64,000 nucleotides of DNA from Congeria kusceri (lineage: Eukaryota; Mollusca; Bivalvia; Myida; Dreissenidae). How positions within the stretch are numbered: position 1 is the first letter of the stretch; the number at the start of each line of letters is the position of its first letter. The position numbers were made by a program, and so were the translations under genes. Under the pieces are notes generated by a model, which was not told the DNA's origin, ran no database searches, and worked only from the letters and a program-made list of their open reading frames with translations. Below are positions 19,433 through 30,882 of this stretch, one piece after another. Where the stretch lies: assembly GCA_027627225.1 (NCBI GenBank), contig JAPFQT010000040.1, forward strand, positions 248,001 to 312,000, in the 5' to 3' direction.

Positions 19433-22420
19433 TGGTTGTGTTACGTTGTTGTGTCGTGTCGCCTGGTTGTGTTACATTGTTGTGTCGCCTGGTTGTGTTC
19501 CGTCGTTGTGTTGCCTGGTTGTGTTCCGTCGTTGTGTCGCCTGGTTGTGTTCCGTCGTTGTGTTGCCTGGTTGTGTTCCGTCGTTGTGTCGCCTGGTTGT
19601 GTTCCGTCGTTGTGTTGCCTGGTTGTGTTGCCTGGTTGTGTCGCCTGGTTGTGTTGCGTCGTTGTGTCGCCTGGTTGTGTTACGTTGATGTGTCGCCTGG
19701 TTGTAATGCGTTGTTGTGTCGCTTGGTTGCGTTACTTTGTTGTGTCCAAGGTTGTGTTATATTGTTGTGTCGCCTGGTTGTGTTACTTTGTTGTGTCGCC
19801 TGGTTGTGTTACTTTGTTGTGTCGCCTGGTTGTGTTACTTTGTTGTTTCGCTTGGTTGTGTTACTTTGATGTGGCGCCTGGTTGTGTTACTTTGTTGTGT
19901 CGCTTGGTTGTGTTACTTTGTTGTGTCGCCTGGTTGTGTTACTTTGTTGTGTCGCCTGGTTGTGTTACTTTGTTGTTTCGCTTGGTTGTGTTACGTTCTT
20001 GTGTCCAAGGTTGTGTTAGATTGTTGTGTCGCCTGGTTGTATTACTTTGTTGGGTCGCCAGGTTGTGTTACTTTGTTATGTCGCCTGGTAGTGTTACTTT
20101 GTTGTGCCGCCTGGTTGTGTTACTTTGTTGTGTCGCCTGGTTGTGTTACGTTGTTGTTTCCAAGGTTGTGTTATATTGTTGTGTCGCCTGGTTATGTCAC
20201 GTCGTTCTATCGCCTGGTTGTGTTACGTTGTTGTGTTGCATGGTTGTGTTACGTTGTTGTGTCCAAGGTTGTGTTACGTTGTTGTGTTGCATGGTTGTGT
20301 TACGTTGTTGTGTCCATGGTTGTGTTACGTTGTTGTGTCCAAGGTTGTGTTACGTTGTTGTGTTGCATGGTTGTGTTACTTTGTTGTGTCCAAGGTTGTG
20401 TTACTTTGTTGTGTCGCCTGGTTGTGTTACTTTGTTGTGTCCAAGGTTGTGTTACTTTGTTGTGTCGCCTGGTTGTGTTACTTTGGTGTGTCCAAGGTTG
20501 TGTTACTTTGTTGTGTCGCCTGGTTGTGTTACTTTGTTGTGTCCAAGGTTGTGTTACTTTGTTGTGTCCAAGGTTGTGTTACGCTGTTGTGTCGCCTGGT
20601 TGTGTTACTTTGTTGTGTCGCCTGGTTGTGTTACTTTGTTGTGTCCAAGGTTGTGTTACTTTGGTGTGTCCAATGTTGTGTTACGCTGTTGTGTCCAAGG
20701 TTGTGTTACGTTGTTTTCTTGCATGGTTGTGTTACTTTGTTGTGTCCAAGGTTGTGTTACGTTGCTGTGTTGCATGGTTGTGTTACTTTGTTGTGTTGCA
20801 TGGTTGTGTTACTTTGTTGTGTCCAAGGTTTTGTTACGTTGCTGTGTCGCCTGGTTGTGTTACGTTGTTGTATTGCATGGTTGTGTTACTTTGTTGTGTC
20901 CAAGGTTGTGTTACGTTGCTGTGTTGCATGGTTGTGTTACGTTGTTGTGTTGCATGGTTGTGTTACTTTGTTGTGTCCAATGTTGTGTTACGTTGCTGTG
21001 TCGCCTAGTTGTGTTACGTTGTTGTGTTACTTTGTTGTGTCGCCTGGTTGTGTTGAGTTGTTTGTGTCCACGATTGTGTTACTTTGATGTGCCCAAGGTT
21101 GTGTTACTTTGATGTGTCCAAGGTTGTGTTACTTTGATGTGTCCAAGGTTGTGTTACTTTGATGTGTCCAATGTTGTGTTACTTTGATGTGTCGCCTGGT
21201 TGTGTTACGTTGTTGTGTCCAATGTTGTGTTATATTGATGTGTCGCCTGGTTGTGTTACGTTCTTGTGTCCAAGGTTGTGTTATAGTGTTGTGTCGCCTG
21301 GTTATGTCACGTCGTTCTATCGCCTGGTTGTGTTACGTTGTTGTGTTGCATGGCTGTGTTACTTTGTTGTTTCCAATGTTGTGTTATATTGATGTGTCGC
21401 CTGGTTGTGTTACGTTCTTGTGTCCAAGGTTGTGTTATAGTGTTGTGTCGCCTGGTTATGTCACGTCGTTCTATCGCCTGGATGTGTTACGTTGTTGTGT
21501 TGCATGGCTGTGTTACTTTGTTGTGTCAAATGTTGTGTTATATTGTTGTGTCGCCTGGTTGTGTTGCGTTGTTGTGTCCAAGGTTGTGTTATATTGCTGT
21601 GTCGCCTGGTTGTGTTGCGTTTATGTGTCGCCTGGTTGTGTTACTTTGTTTTGTCGCCTGTTTGTGTGAATTTGTTGTTTCCAAGGTTGTGTTATATTGC
21701 TGTGTCGCCTGGTTGTGTTGAGTTGTTGTGTCGCCTGGTTGTGTTACGTTGTTGTGTCGCCTCGTTGTGTTACTTTGTTGTGTCCAAGGTTGTGTTATAT
21801 TGTTGTGTCCAAGGTTGTGTTACGTTCTTGTGTCCAAAGTTGTGTTATATTGTTGTGTCGCCTGGTTGTGTTACTTTGTTGTGTCCAAGGTTGTGTTACT
21901 TTGTTGTGTCGCCTGGTTGTGTTGCGTTGTTGTGTCCAAGGTTGTGTTATATAGCTGTGTCGCCTGTTTGTGTTACTTTGATGTGTCGCCTGGTTGTGTT
22001 ACTTTGATGTGTCGCCTGGTTGTGTTACGTTGTTGTGTCTAAGGTTGTGTTACGTTTTTTGTATCGCCTGGATGTGTTACGTTGTTGTGTCTAAGGTTGT
22101 GTTACTTTGTTGTGTCGCCTGGTTGTGTTACGTTGTTGTGTCCAAGGTTGTGTTATTTTGTTGTGTCGCCTGGTTGTGTTACCTTGTTATGTCGCTTTGT
22201 TGTGTTACGTTGTTGTGTTATGTTGTTGTGTCGATTTGTTGTCACGTCGTTGTGTCGTCTCGTTGTGTCACGTCGTTGTGTTGCCTGGTTGTGTCACGTC
22301 TTTGTGTCGCCTGGTTTGTGTTGCGACATTGTGTCACTTTGTTGTGTTACATCGTTGTGTCGTCTGGTTGTGATATTTGGTTGGCATTTGGTTGTTTAAC
22401 ACGTTTACGTTGCCTGATTG
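19433..22420 (+). repeat. 26-bp minisatellite array 5, with 25-bp variant and higher-order units
   Basis: The largest array, about 3 kb and some 115 units. Next to GTTGTGTCGCCTGG units it has GTTGTGTCCAAGG units one base shorter (25 bp) and GTTGTGTTGCATGG units. From about 20380 to 20660 the 26- and 25-bp types often alternate, making a 51-bp dimer (17 codons). Around 21231 and 21385 a 154-bp six-unit block is duplicated. Most second halves are TTGTGTTACTTTG or TTACGTTG rather than TTACGTCG, so CpG is lower. Frames up to 558 codons are open through it and should not be annotated as genes. Confidence 0.95.
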
Positions 22421-23390
22421 ATTGTTATTATATCACATGCAAATGACAGTGTGTGTTTTTTATTCAGTCATTCATGATAGTGTTGTAAATTTGTTACGTG
22501 ATAACGTCAGATTTAGATTTATTTGATCGTAGATCAAAAACAAAACAAATTAGCTTTGTTTTTCAACTACACTCACGAGTTTCAATCATTTGGAAATGAC
22601 GATAATCAAGCATCTTGTTACATAACAAAAATAATTCCAAACAATACGTGTTATAGTTTATAATCGACTTAAATACAATTTTCATCTTACAAGCAACGAA
22701 GCATTCATATTACTTTTATCTTTGTATTATTACTATTACCGGCAAATTATTAACATAATCACGACCAGTTTGAATTATAATAAATATAATTTTATTTAAT
22801 AAATAGAAGTGCTTTTTCTAATTGCTCTGCATACTGTCTGTTACAATTTTTCAATTTCCGTAATTGCATGTAAATGTCAATTTTTAAAACAAATCATTGA
22901 TATGTTATTACAAAAATTTATGACCGCAATGTTTCTGGAAATTTGGGAAATAATAATTACTTTCTGTTGTTTGAAAACGGTGAATTGCTAAACATATATA
23001 GCGTCGAAAGAGTAACTACCAAAAACACGCATTTACAAAATGGACATGGACTGTTGGATTTAATGGATATTTTCGTATAACTATAAAGCTGCAGTAGTGT
23101 AATGGATCAAGAGATCGTGAGTTCCAACTGTTCGTTTTGCAACAGCAGCTTGCAGTCAAAGACCCATTTCTGTTAATTAATGTAAACTGACAGTGTCTAC
23201 ATGTATCTAATTTTATTTATTAAAATTGAAATACCAGTGTTGAATTATTTAAGTGTTCATGATAACCAAAATTGACAGTATTCTTTATTTGCTATTATTT
23301 TAATATATTTTTACTGATTGGCAGGACAATTAGCTTTCTAAAAATGCTCCCATAATTATTGTCCTTGAGTTTTAGTTAAACATAATTTCT
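22421..23390. other. AT-rich spacer, start of the large duplication at about 22611
   Basis: No gene. From CATCTTGTTACATAACAAAA (22611) onward the sequence matches 53457 onward. An ATGGATCAAGAGATCGTGAG motif at 23101 also occurs at 53981 and, in a related form, at 11552; it has a weak tRNA-like look but no full A and B boxes. Confidence 0.6.
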
Positions 23391-23399
23391 CTACCTTGT

Positions 23400-23850
23400 T
23401 GCTCCTGTACTACGCGTAGAAAATATGCTTGATCGGCGGGCCTGCCTCGTTCTGGAAACGGGGAAACTTTCTTCTGCACGAATTGTCGTCTGCACGTCTG
23501 GTTCGTGTCCCATGTCATATTTTGAGATGCGGATTACGGTAGTTTGATTAAATGCGTGGACCGGAAGTATACAAACCGGATGTGAGTGATTCCGTATAGC
23601 CCAGTACACGTGCACCAAGCTTCTTGGCGACATCATGCTATTCTATTATGGCGTTGCGAATAAACCGCGATTTACCTGCTTCTTCTGCCGATTAACACAC
23701 CTTACATTATTAAAGTATTGTCTGGCCTCCCGGAAACTTTGATGAGTTTTGTTTCCCGACAGAACCGAAAAAGGCCACGACTCTACATGTTTTTGATACT
23801 TGTGTGCATGCAACGTAACATAAAACGACTCTTCCAATATTGGCAGCGAA
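23400..23850 (+). repeat. TTGTCGTCTGC/CCGGAAGT module in copy A
   Basis: Contains GATCGGCGGGCCTGCCTCG, TTGTCGTCTGCACG, GGACCGGAAGTATACAAACC, GTACACGTGCACCAAGCTTC and GCGTTGCGAATAAACC. It is nearly identical to 54300-54740. The combination of CCGGAAGT, CCGGATGT and CACGTG within 60 bp looks like a promoter, but no transcript start can be shown. A 63-codon minus frame (23646-23837) is shared with copy B at 54527-54751 and has no recognised domain. Confidence 0.6.
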
Positions 23851-24224
23851 GTTTAAAGGGATGTTTTCACAGAATTTTCATATTTAAATGTAAGACTGGC
23901 AACACGTGTCTTTTTTAAGAAACAAACACTTTATACTTGTCTTGTACGATGTTGCTCTGATATAGATATTGTATGCATATAGTTCGGGTATTGTAGGATT
24001 ATATCATAACAAGGACTAAGACATAATTTTTGTTGTTGCTTTGTTTTTCTGTCCGCTAAACATATAAATATCGTAAAACATACGAGAGGTTGTAGAAAGT
24101 CATTATTATTTTTATAAAATAGAAAAAACTAAGAGTTACCTACCTGTTAGCGATTACAATTGTCCGGTATCTGTCTGTGCCGGAACCTTAGTGTGGAATG
24201 TTCCTTTGGTATGTCACAAAATTC

Positions 24225-24370
24225 GTATCTACATTCGTGATGATTACTTAGTGTACGATTTTTATTAGTGATAATTATGTACGATCTTTATTAGTGATTA
24301 TTACTTAGTGTGCGATCTTTATTAGTGATTATGACTCAGTGTACATTTTTTTTAGTGATGATAGTGTACA
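24225..24370 (+). repeat. GATCTTTATT repeats without an array (copy A)
   Basis: ATGATTACTTAGTGTACGA, TTTTTATTAGTGATAATTA and TACGATCTTTATTAGTG repeats, three to four units. Unlike 8928 and 18568, no 26-bp array follows. The copy at 55095-55255 is the same. Confidence 0.65.
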
Positions 24371-24554
24371 ATCTGTATTCATGATGAAATCATTTCATCA
24401 TCAAAAACGTCCTAAAGATATTAATGAACATTTTCTTCAAATTGAATAAACTACACTTTTGTTCTAATATAGTTTTGTTATTTCTACGAAACTGACATTG
24501 ACCTTATATTATCAGAAATCTTTTCACAATATAAACAATATTTTTCAGAACAAA

Positions 24555-24974
24555 AATGCGTCTACTCATTATGATTGAAATGATTGGTACACTACATGTA
24601 CACACGTATCTACCAACTTCCGATCATTTTGTTTGACAGGTGCGCTCTTCTATAATAAACAATGCGTCTACACATTATGATTGAAATGATTGCTACACTA
24701 CATGTACACACGTATCTACCAACTTCCGATCATTTTGTTTGACAGGTGCGCTCTTCTATAATAAACAATGCGTCTACACATTATGATTGAAATGATTGGT
24801 ACACTACATGTACACACGTATCTACCAACTTCCGATCATTTTGTTTGACAGGTGCGCTCTTCTATAATAAACAATGCGTCTACACATTATGATTGAAATG
24901 ATTGGTACACTACATGTACACACGTATCTACCAACTTCCGATCATTTTGTTTGACAGGTGCGCTCTTCTATAAT
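24555..24974 (+). repeat. Four tandem 106-bp units
   Basis: Units start AATGCGTCTAC at 24555, 24661, 24767 and 24873 and each ends with TTTGACAGGTGCGCTCTTC and TATAAT. They are almost identical; the first differs slightly at its start (ACTCATT). The paralog at 55430-55530 has exactly one unit. The near identity of the four units argues for a recent expansion. Confidence 0.93.
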
Positions 24975-25169
24975 TAAAAAAATTGACAAAATGATTTTTT
25001 GATGATACTGTTTTCAGCATTTGCACTTACAGTAGAAGAAATGTGTTGGTACATCGTCATACATTCTAATGCCAAAAATATTCGAGTTTGTTAACTGTAC
25101 GGTTATATTACCCGGTAGTAAATCAAATTTATAACAATCGAAACATATTTATACATAATAAAAGTTGTC

Positions 25170-26065
25170 GATTTAAGAAATAATGTTCGATTTAGCGTTG
25201 TTTATTAGATAATAAACAACGCTTTGGAATTATGATCAAACTGCATCTACAAGCGCTCTCCGTTCTTAATAACCGCCCATCAGAACAAAAACCGTACAAT
25301 AATCATATCGTGATAATCATGATATGGGATAAATTATTTCCATTTATAATGATCTGACAAATGAACTCTGCAACTACATTCTACAGTGGTCCGAGCATGT
25401 TCCCGCGATTACGTTCGCACGCGCGTCACCGCTTTTACACTTATGTCATTAATTGACACAAATTCATTGTTAAATTGGTTTCATTAATAAAAAGTAAAAA
25501 ACTGAACGAATGACGTTTCTGCTATTTGTTAGCGTTGTTTATTTAAGAAATAATTAACAGGTAAGCGTTGGTTATTGCGGTAATCCAATACGTAAAAATT
25601 AAATCACGAGGACGATAGCCCGACTGGTTTGATAACAAGCATCGGAACGCCATGATTTGTTGCAGAATAACCCACGGTTTATTTCCTTCTTTTTCTTTGG
25701 AAAACTAGCCACGTGCCGTGTTAGAATAAAAAATAGTGTGTTAATTACATTTGCGTATTAGCTATTCTAACATGACACGCGCTAAATTTCCGTCAATAAA
25801 CAACTCGAAAAAGTAGTTCCGAAACTGTAAATATAGTTCGCATTGTATTTGCAGAATATGTTGTCTGGTCACGTCAGAATCGAAATAATTTTCGCTTTAT
25901 CATTGCTTATCAATAAATAAGTAACGAGGTGTTGTCCTGATGCGCGTATATTTAACCACTCGGGCTAACGCCCTCGTGGTGTATATACGCATCGTACGCA
26001 TCAGACCTCAAAATCGTTGCTTATTTACAGATCGGCGACTCAAAATCGAAATTTATATCTTAAAT
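25170..26065. mobile_element. Hairpin-rich MITE cluster in copy A
   Basis: Partial copies at 25180-25330, 25545-25740 and 25745-26065, with AATAAACAACGC, CGTCAATAAACAACTCG, GGTCACGTCAGAATCG, CGGGCTAACGCCCTCGTGG and CATCAGACCTCAAAATCG. Copy B has lost about 170 bp corresponding to 25556-25725. Between copies, 25380-25440 has a GC-rich TTCCCGCGATTACGTTCGCA segment that copy B shares. Confidence 0.65.
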
Positions 26066-26196
26066 GATTAAGAAAAAAAAAACAACAAATAATGTTTAGG
26101 CCTAATATATGATTCATGAAAGTATAATAGTATTGCACCCAAGTTAATTTCAACTTTTTTTTAATTTTTAGCACTTTTTTTCAATCCCTTTACTTT

Positions 26197-26405
26197 ATTT
26201 ATAAGGACCGTATTCTAGAAACATCTTAAGTTTAGTTTAACATATTTTCACTTACTGAATTAACAGCAGTTAATAATAGGTTAATAATTAATATACGCCT
26301 AGCACAAAGCCATTTTAATATGAAATAAAAAGTTAAAGAAAAATGATGATTTTAAGGTTACGGATAAAATTTTAGTTAGGATGTTTCTGAATACGGCCCC
26401 TGATA
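26197..26405 (+). mobile_element. TIR element with CCGTATTC ends
   Basis: GGACCGTATTCTAGAAACAT at the left is inverted at the right as ATGTTTCTGAATACGGCCCC. TTTCACTTACTGAATTAAC and AATAATTAATA lie inside. The paralog is 56574-56776 and related elements are at 37417-37663 and 39580-39825. About 200 bp, non-coding. Confidence 0.75.
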
Positions 26406-26595
26406 ATCACGATGCAAAATATTATCAGTCATCCATGATGCTTAGTACGTTTACATTTGGATGAATTCTGATTGGTCAGTTTCGTCCGTTAAAGATGTAA
26501 CGTGTGGAGCACGTGCAAGCAGACCGTGACTTTTTTTTTTTTCGTTACATTTGCTCTTCTTATTGCTCTGTAAGCGTAACGTGCGAAAAGAAGTA

Positions 26596-26613
26596 TGCCT
26601 AGTTACGCCCCTG
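26596..26613 (+). mobile_element. Residual right end of a CAGGGGCGTA-type element
   Basis: CCTAGTTACGCCCCTG is the right terminus of the element seen complete at 56910-57123. Here the left end is missing and a T-run (26530-26542) takes its place, so copy A has an internal deletion. Confidence 0.6.
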
Positions 26614-26769
26614 GTAATCCGATTTGTTTTTACTATTTCGGTATAACAATTTTACTCTGGGCGATTTCCACGTAGATTTCGATGAGCGCTTTTTTCGCGC
26701 CTCTGATTGCCTTCGATTTTGCATCGAGGGATTTGATTGGGTTCGGAATGTTAAGACGTCAATTGTGAT

Positions 26770-26932
26770 TCGGCGATGTTTACTGCGCATGAATGCATTG
26801 AAAAAAGGCGCGAACGCACCATTTGTTCCTTGTTCCCGAGCAAGATGGATGTCATACAATCTGACACAGCGCACTTCTTCAACTCAGAACTCCAAACATG
26901 TGGTTACAATAGCTAATAAGGATAATGTAAGT
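26770..26932 (+). promoter_or_regulatory. Promoter/first-exon-like segment with conserved GTAAGT
   Basis: CTGCGCATGAATGC, then GGCGCGAACGCACC, then GAGCAAGATGGATGTC, and a donor-like AATGTAAGTC with GTAAGT at 26927-26932. The B copy at 57290-57411 keeps the arrangement and has GCGCATGCGC, a full NRF-1 consensus. AAGATGG is a YY1-like start-site motif. From that ATG a frame of 23 codons ends before the donor. The overlapping frame at 26624-27007 has no known similarity and is not kept in B. That this is a transcript start is inference. Confidence 0.4.
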
Positions 26933-26939
26933 CTAATAC

Positions 26940-27364
26940 GCGTTATATTTTCAATTTGTATAAATGAAACTTCGAATAGTTTTATTCAGTTAAATTTAAG
27001 ATTGTAACATAATTTTGCACGGTTATTTTGTGCGTTAATTGCGTGATTTATTTCTATCTTATATAGCATTTCAACCCAGTGAGATGTTATCGTGTATATT
27101 TTTGTGTAATTTGCACTTGTAACTCTAGTTTGATTTTACGAAATCTTGAAACACATGCTACACGTATTTACACAACTTATTTTCTAACATAGAAGTATAA
27201 TAGTAACACATCTTTGCAAAGTTAAACTTCTTTTCGAACATAATACTGTTTTTAATATGTCTCCATATTTTGTTAGAATAGACATATTTGTTGAAATACA
27301 TAAAACCGCCTTGTTCTAAACCACCGCTTTTTATATGTCACGTGCTCAGAAGACGCAGCGTACA
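26940..27364. other. AT-rich spacer (intron-like)
   Basis: No gene or repeat array. It lies between the donor-like GTAAGT at 26927 and the acceptor-like CTACAG at 27398 and is conserved in copy B (57412-57830). Confidence 0.4.
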
Positions 27365-27535
27365 TCGGTCTCCTATAGACGCTTTCTTCTGGCTACAGTC
27401 GATGGGCCGCCAAGTTGACAGGTTTCATCGATCACGTGCAGACGCATATCACGCTTCGATGGTGCTCCTGTTTCGAAACGACTGCAGGAACGAGGCCGGT
27501 TGCTATTGGATACCAGTAACGGATGATTCATAATA
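27365..27535 (+). other. Exon-like module A, copy 1
   Basis: A pyrimidine-rich stretch and GGCTACAG (27391-27398) precede CCGCCAAGTTGACAGG, CGTGCAGACGCA, and GAACGAGGCCGGTTGCTATT. Three other copies exist (31765-31920, 57830-57910, 62165-62325). In copies 1 and 4 the same + frame is open and gives related peptides with RSPIDAFF, RQVDR, RADA, FRNDC and GCYW. Minus-strand frames are also open in several copies, so coding is not proven. No known family is recognised. Confidence 0.45.
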
Positions 27536-27854
27536 CAGTCACGTATTTACGTTATTTGAAAGTCTAATTTTGAATTAAGGCAAATGCTTTCGTAAGGTAA
27601 TAAAATTTGATTATGTCTTTTAACTAGAAAGTGTGAACTCTTCTTAAGCGTCTAATGCATTATTACGTTAAAATTACCATTTCTATATTTCATACATAAA
27701 TGGCAACTTTAACTCAAATTTCGGCTTTGGGATGCACAAGAATTTGACGTTTGATACATAGACATTTACGTTTTTTTAGATAAACATTTGGTATTAACTA
27801 TATTTAAATAGTGTTAAAGTCGGAAAAGAGCAGTGTTTGTTTAATTTAATTATC

Positions 27855-27985
27855 AACCAAGGCCCTGTCAAATCAGGCGACAAGATGGAAAGGGCGCCCC
27901 CACCCTGCTGCCTGGCTTGTCGGGGTCATGACCTGAGAGTTCAAAGGAATAAATAAGAGTCTCTTCTGATGATAATAAAAGTGGG
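27855..27985 (+). repeat. Module B, copy 1 (GGTCATGACCTG box)
   Basis: CAAGGCCCTGTCAAATCAGG, CGACAAGATGGAAAGGGCG and GGGGTCATGACCTGAGAG, followed by TTCAAAGGAATAAATA. Copies at 32452-32580, 58235-58370 and 62810-62940 are closely similar, more so than their AT-rich surroundings. GGTCATGACC is a perfect 10-bp palindrome kept in all four. AAGTCGGAAAAGAG precedes it each time by about 40-60 bp. Confidence 0.8.
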
Positions 27986-28034
27986 TTGGATTAAATATAG
28001 AAAAGTTCAAAATGCCAAAGTTTTAGCTGCCATT

Positions 28035-28110
28035 TACGTTTATAATAATACCAGTGGTGGTGGTGATGATGGTGATGGTGCTGCTGATGATGATGATGAT
28101 TATTTATATT
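28035..28110 (+). repeat. GATGGTG/GATGAT microsatellite
   Basis: GGTGGTGGTGATGATGGTG runs into GCTGCTGATGATGATG. The paralog at 58440-58495 has fewer GGT and more GCT units. A minus-strand frame with a poly-His run is an artefact. Confidence 0.85.
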
Positions 28111-28234
28111 ACCTTTCACAAGGTACTTAAAACAGAATAACGTTGAAATATTCCTAGTATATAATATATAATATGTTAACATAGTTCATGCATCCAAAAT
28201 AATTAATGTTTTATTGATTTGTCTATTGAATTTC

Positions 28235-28930
28235 TGCTTTGTATTTCTGATTTGGTGACCACAGTGACCGCTATGCTGCTGAAGTGCCGCCTCTTCGACC
28301 TCTACTCCAACGATGCTTAGGACAACAAGAAAGCGATGCGGACCAGCGCTGGTTGCAGACGGCAATTATGGCGGCGTTAGCACGAGCTAAGTTTTATTCT
28401 ATTGATGACTGATAAATTTCAGACTTAGCAGACGATAGCCGATGCTCGGTGCAGAAAGGCTGTCAGCATGCAGAGTTCGATGTGTAAGACGACCGGAAAT
28501 GGATGCAGTCGACAATTGATGACTGCGATGAACTAAGCTAAGTGTTATTTTCTGTTATAAATGCAATCCCCATAAGATATATTACTTCTAAGAATATGCG
28601 TTTTAGTTGATTTTGTAAGATACCCAGAATCCATTTGCGATTTCGACGAAAACACGTGTGTGTACATAAGCTGCTGAAAATTAGAATTTCAAGTAATTCG
28701 ATGTCACATGAATCAAAATTCCCAGGAGGCGCGTCTTTTTTTATGAAATATTAATTGAAATCGAATTCCGTTATGCACAGTGTCTCTTATAGCAGAAGAT
28801 AAACACGAACTGTTTGTTGTAGGCCTACTTTCAGACGATTCAGGCGACAATCCAAGCTGGATGTAGACGACAATCTTGCTGCCATGACGACAAAGACGCA
28901 TGCGCAGGAAATTAATGGAGGACTACACTA
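28235..28930 (+). other. Exon-like ladder, copy 1 (TTTCAG plus GACGACAA modules)
   Basis: Starts with ACCACAGTGACCGCTATGC, then GACAACAAGAAAGCG. The ladder then repeats: AAATTTCAGACTTAGCAGAC at 28416, and CTACTTTCAGACGATTCAGG at 28825 leading to GTAGACGACAATCTTGC, ACGACAAAGACGCATGCGCA and GGAAATTAATGGAGG. Between units lies CGAGCTAAGTTTTATT. Each piece looks like a short exon behind a 3' splice site, but consensus 5' splice sites are mostly absent. GCATGCGCA resembles an NRF-1 site. Copy B: 58650-59350. Confidence 0.5.
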
Positions 28931-29055
28931 TGACAAAAAAACAAACGGATTCGATGACTTTGGGCAGTAAATTGTGTTTTTTTTTCGCGTGATATAAAAA
29001 TGTAGGCATTGAGTTGCGGAAGAACAACATTATGCTTCTATCGATTAAATCGTTT

Positions 29056-29905
29056 TTTTATACCCCCACAAACGAAGTTTATGGGGGGGGGGGATATAGG
29101 AGTGAGCTTGTCGGTCTGTCGGTCCGTCGGTCTGTTGGTTTTTGGTTTCCGGATGATAACTCAAGAAAGGCTTGACTTATTCAAATACATTTTGGTACAT
29201 ATGTGTAACATCATACAATACAGGTCAAGTTCGATGATGGTTACAGACCACTAAATTTTAACAGAGTTATGGCCCCTTTTCGACTTAAAATTCCCTAAAA
29301 ACATGATTTCCGGACGATAACACAAGAATGGCTTGACGTATTCAAATAATTTTTGGTATACATGTGTAGCATCATAAAATACGGGTCATGTTTGACTTTG
29401 GTTACAAACCACTAAATTTTGACAGAGTTATGGCTTTTTATTTGACATAAATTCCCTAAAAACATGGTTTCTTGGCAATAACTCGACAATGGCTTGACAT
29501 ATTTATATAATTATTGGTACACATGTGTAGCATCATAAAATACATGTAAAGTTTGACTTTGGTTACAAACCACTAAATTTTGACACAGTTATAGCCCCCC
29601 TTTTTGACTTAAATTCCGAAAACATGGACAATAACTCACGAAAGGCTTCACATATTTAAATTATTTTTGGTACATAGGTGGAACATCATAAAATACAGAT
29701 CATGTTCAACTTTGGTTACAAACCACTAAATGTTGACAGAGTTTTGGCTGCTGCTGAATTTAAATTTTGCCAAATACACTGTTGACCATTCACAAATTAA
29801 AGCATTCTCTCTCTGTCAATTTCTTTCAAATGGATGCACTAGTTTTGTGACAAGGCCATATTGTGAGGGTATATCCGTCACTCATGTGACAATTCTATTT
29901 TGATT
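29056..29905 (+). mobile_element. Element of about 160-bp units, inserted in copy A only
   Basis: It begins TACCCCCACAAACGAAGTTT and a G-run, then GTCGGTCTGTCGGTCCGTCG. Four to five units follow, with ACATATGTGTAACATCATA, GGTTACAGACCACTAAATTT and GACAGAGTTATGGCCCC, repeating every 150-160 bp (29211, 29372, 29533, 29685). Copy B has TTTTTTAACTTTTTTTTTAC at the same position without the insert. Non-coding. Confidence 0.8.
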
Positions 29906-30049
29906 TTGTTTTTACTAAGGATGCGATTATTTAACGGTCAGTAGAAAAAAACCTTGAAGTATTGTAACTTTGATTGTTACCACTCTAGTTTGCCTATTAT
30001 GATAAAGTTTAATGTATTATATTTTAGAAGCCTTTGTAGCACCCTTTAG

Positions 30050-30717
30050 ACAGACAACAATCCCACCCCGTTCCCGAGGACAACCACACCCCGTTACCGA
30101 GGACAACCACACCCCGTTACCGAGGACGACCACACCCCGTTACCGAGGACGACCACACCCCGTTACCGAGGACGACCACACCCCGTTACCGAGGAAGACC
30201 ACATCCCGTTACCGAGGACAACCACATCCCGTTACCGAGGACAAACACACCCCGTTACCGAGGACGACCACACCCCGTTACCGAGGACGACCACACACTG
30301 TTACCGAGGACAACCACACCCCGTTACCGAGGACAAACACACCCCGTTACCGAGGACAACCACACCCCGTTACCGGACGACGACAAAATACCCCGTTGCC
30401 GACGACAAGAACACCCCCTGGCCGACGTCAACAACATCCCCTGGCCGACGACAATCACACCCCGTTGCCGAGGACAATCGCACCCCGTTGCCGAAAACAA
30501 ACACACTCCGTTGCCGAGGACAACCACATCCGTTGCCGAGGACAACCACACCCAGTTGCCGAAGACAACCACAGAGGACAACCAAGCCCCGTTGCATAGG
30601 ACAACCACGTCCCGTTGCATAGGACAACCATGCCCCGTTGCCGACGGCAACCACGCCCCGTTGCATAGGACAACCACGTCCCGTTGCATAGGACAATCAC
30701 ACCCCGTTGCCGACGAT
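30050..30717 (+). repeat. 23-bp minisatellite array (copy A)
   Basis: About 29 units of 23 bp built from CGAGGACAACCACACCCC plus GTTAC or GTTGC. The first two thirds use GTTACCGAGG and the last third GTTGCCGAGG and GTTGCATAGG, so variants are segregated along the array. It follows TAGCACCCTTTAGACAGACAA, which looks like an acceptor, and is followed by GACGATTGCGCAAGCGACC. Because 23 is not divisible by three, frames are open on both strands (195 codons on +, 108-137 on -); none is a credible protein. Confidence 0.93.
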
Positions 30718-30882
30718 TGCGCAAGCGACCAGTTAAGTACAATAACGCAACAAAAACAGAACGTAAGAACAAATACAGTAAATGTTGTTCATAATATATT
30801 GTTTGCTGCACACTATATTTTCCTGCTTTCCATACGGCAATACAAAATTTTGTTTCGGCACGAGACAAAAACAGTTTTATTA
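30718..30882 (+). other. Conserved tail after the 23-bp array
   Basis: CCAGTTAAGTACAATAACGC, AACAAAAACAGAACGTAAGA, ACAAATACAGTAAATGTTG and TATATTTTCCTGC recur after the arrays at 60640-60780 and 61925-62030. The three tails show that array and tail travel as one unit. Confidence 0.75.

Noticed and set aside
19436..21112. A 558-codon open frame and many other Cys/Val/Leu-rich frames in the 26-bp arrays
   Set aside because: The 26-bp unit has no + strand stop in any frame, so all three frames are open by construction. No domain or known protein fits, and variants of 25 bp shift the frame freely.
23646..23837. A conserved minus-strand protein shared with 54527-54751
   Set aside because: The two frames lie in a very similar recent duplication, so shared openness is expected without selection; no domain is recognised.
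30012..30599. 195-codon frame rich in Pro, Thr, Arg and His, and matching minus frames
   Set aside because: It lies within a 23-bp repeat that leaves both strands open; there is no start context, conservation or family.
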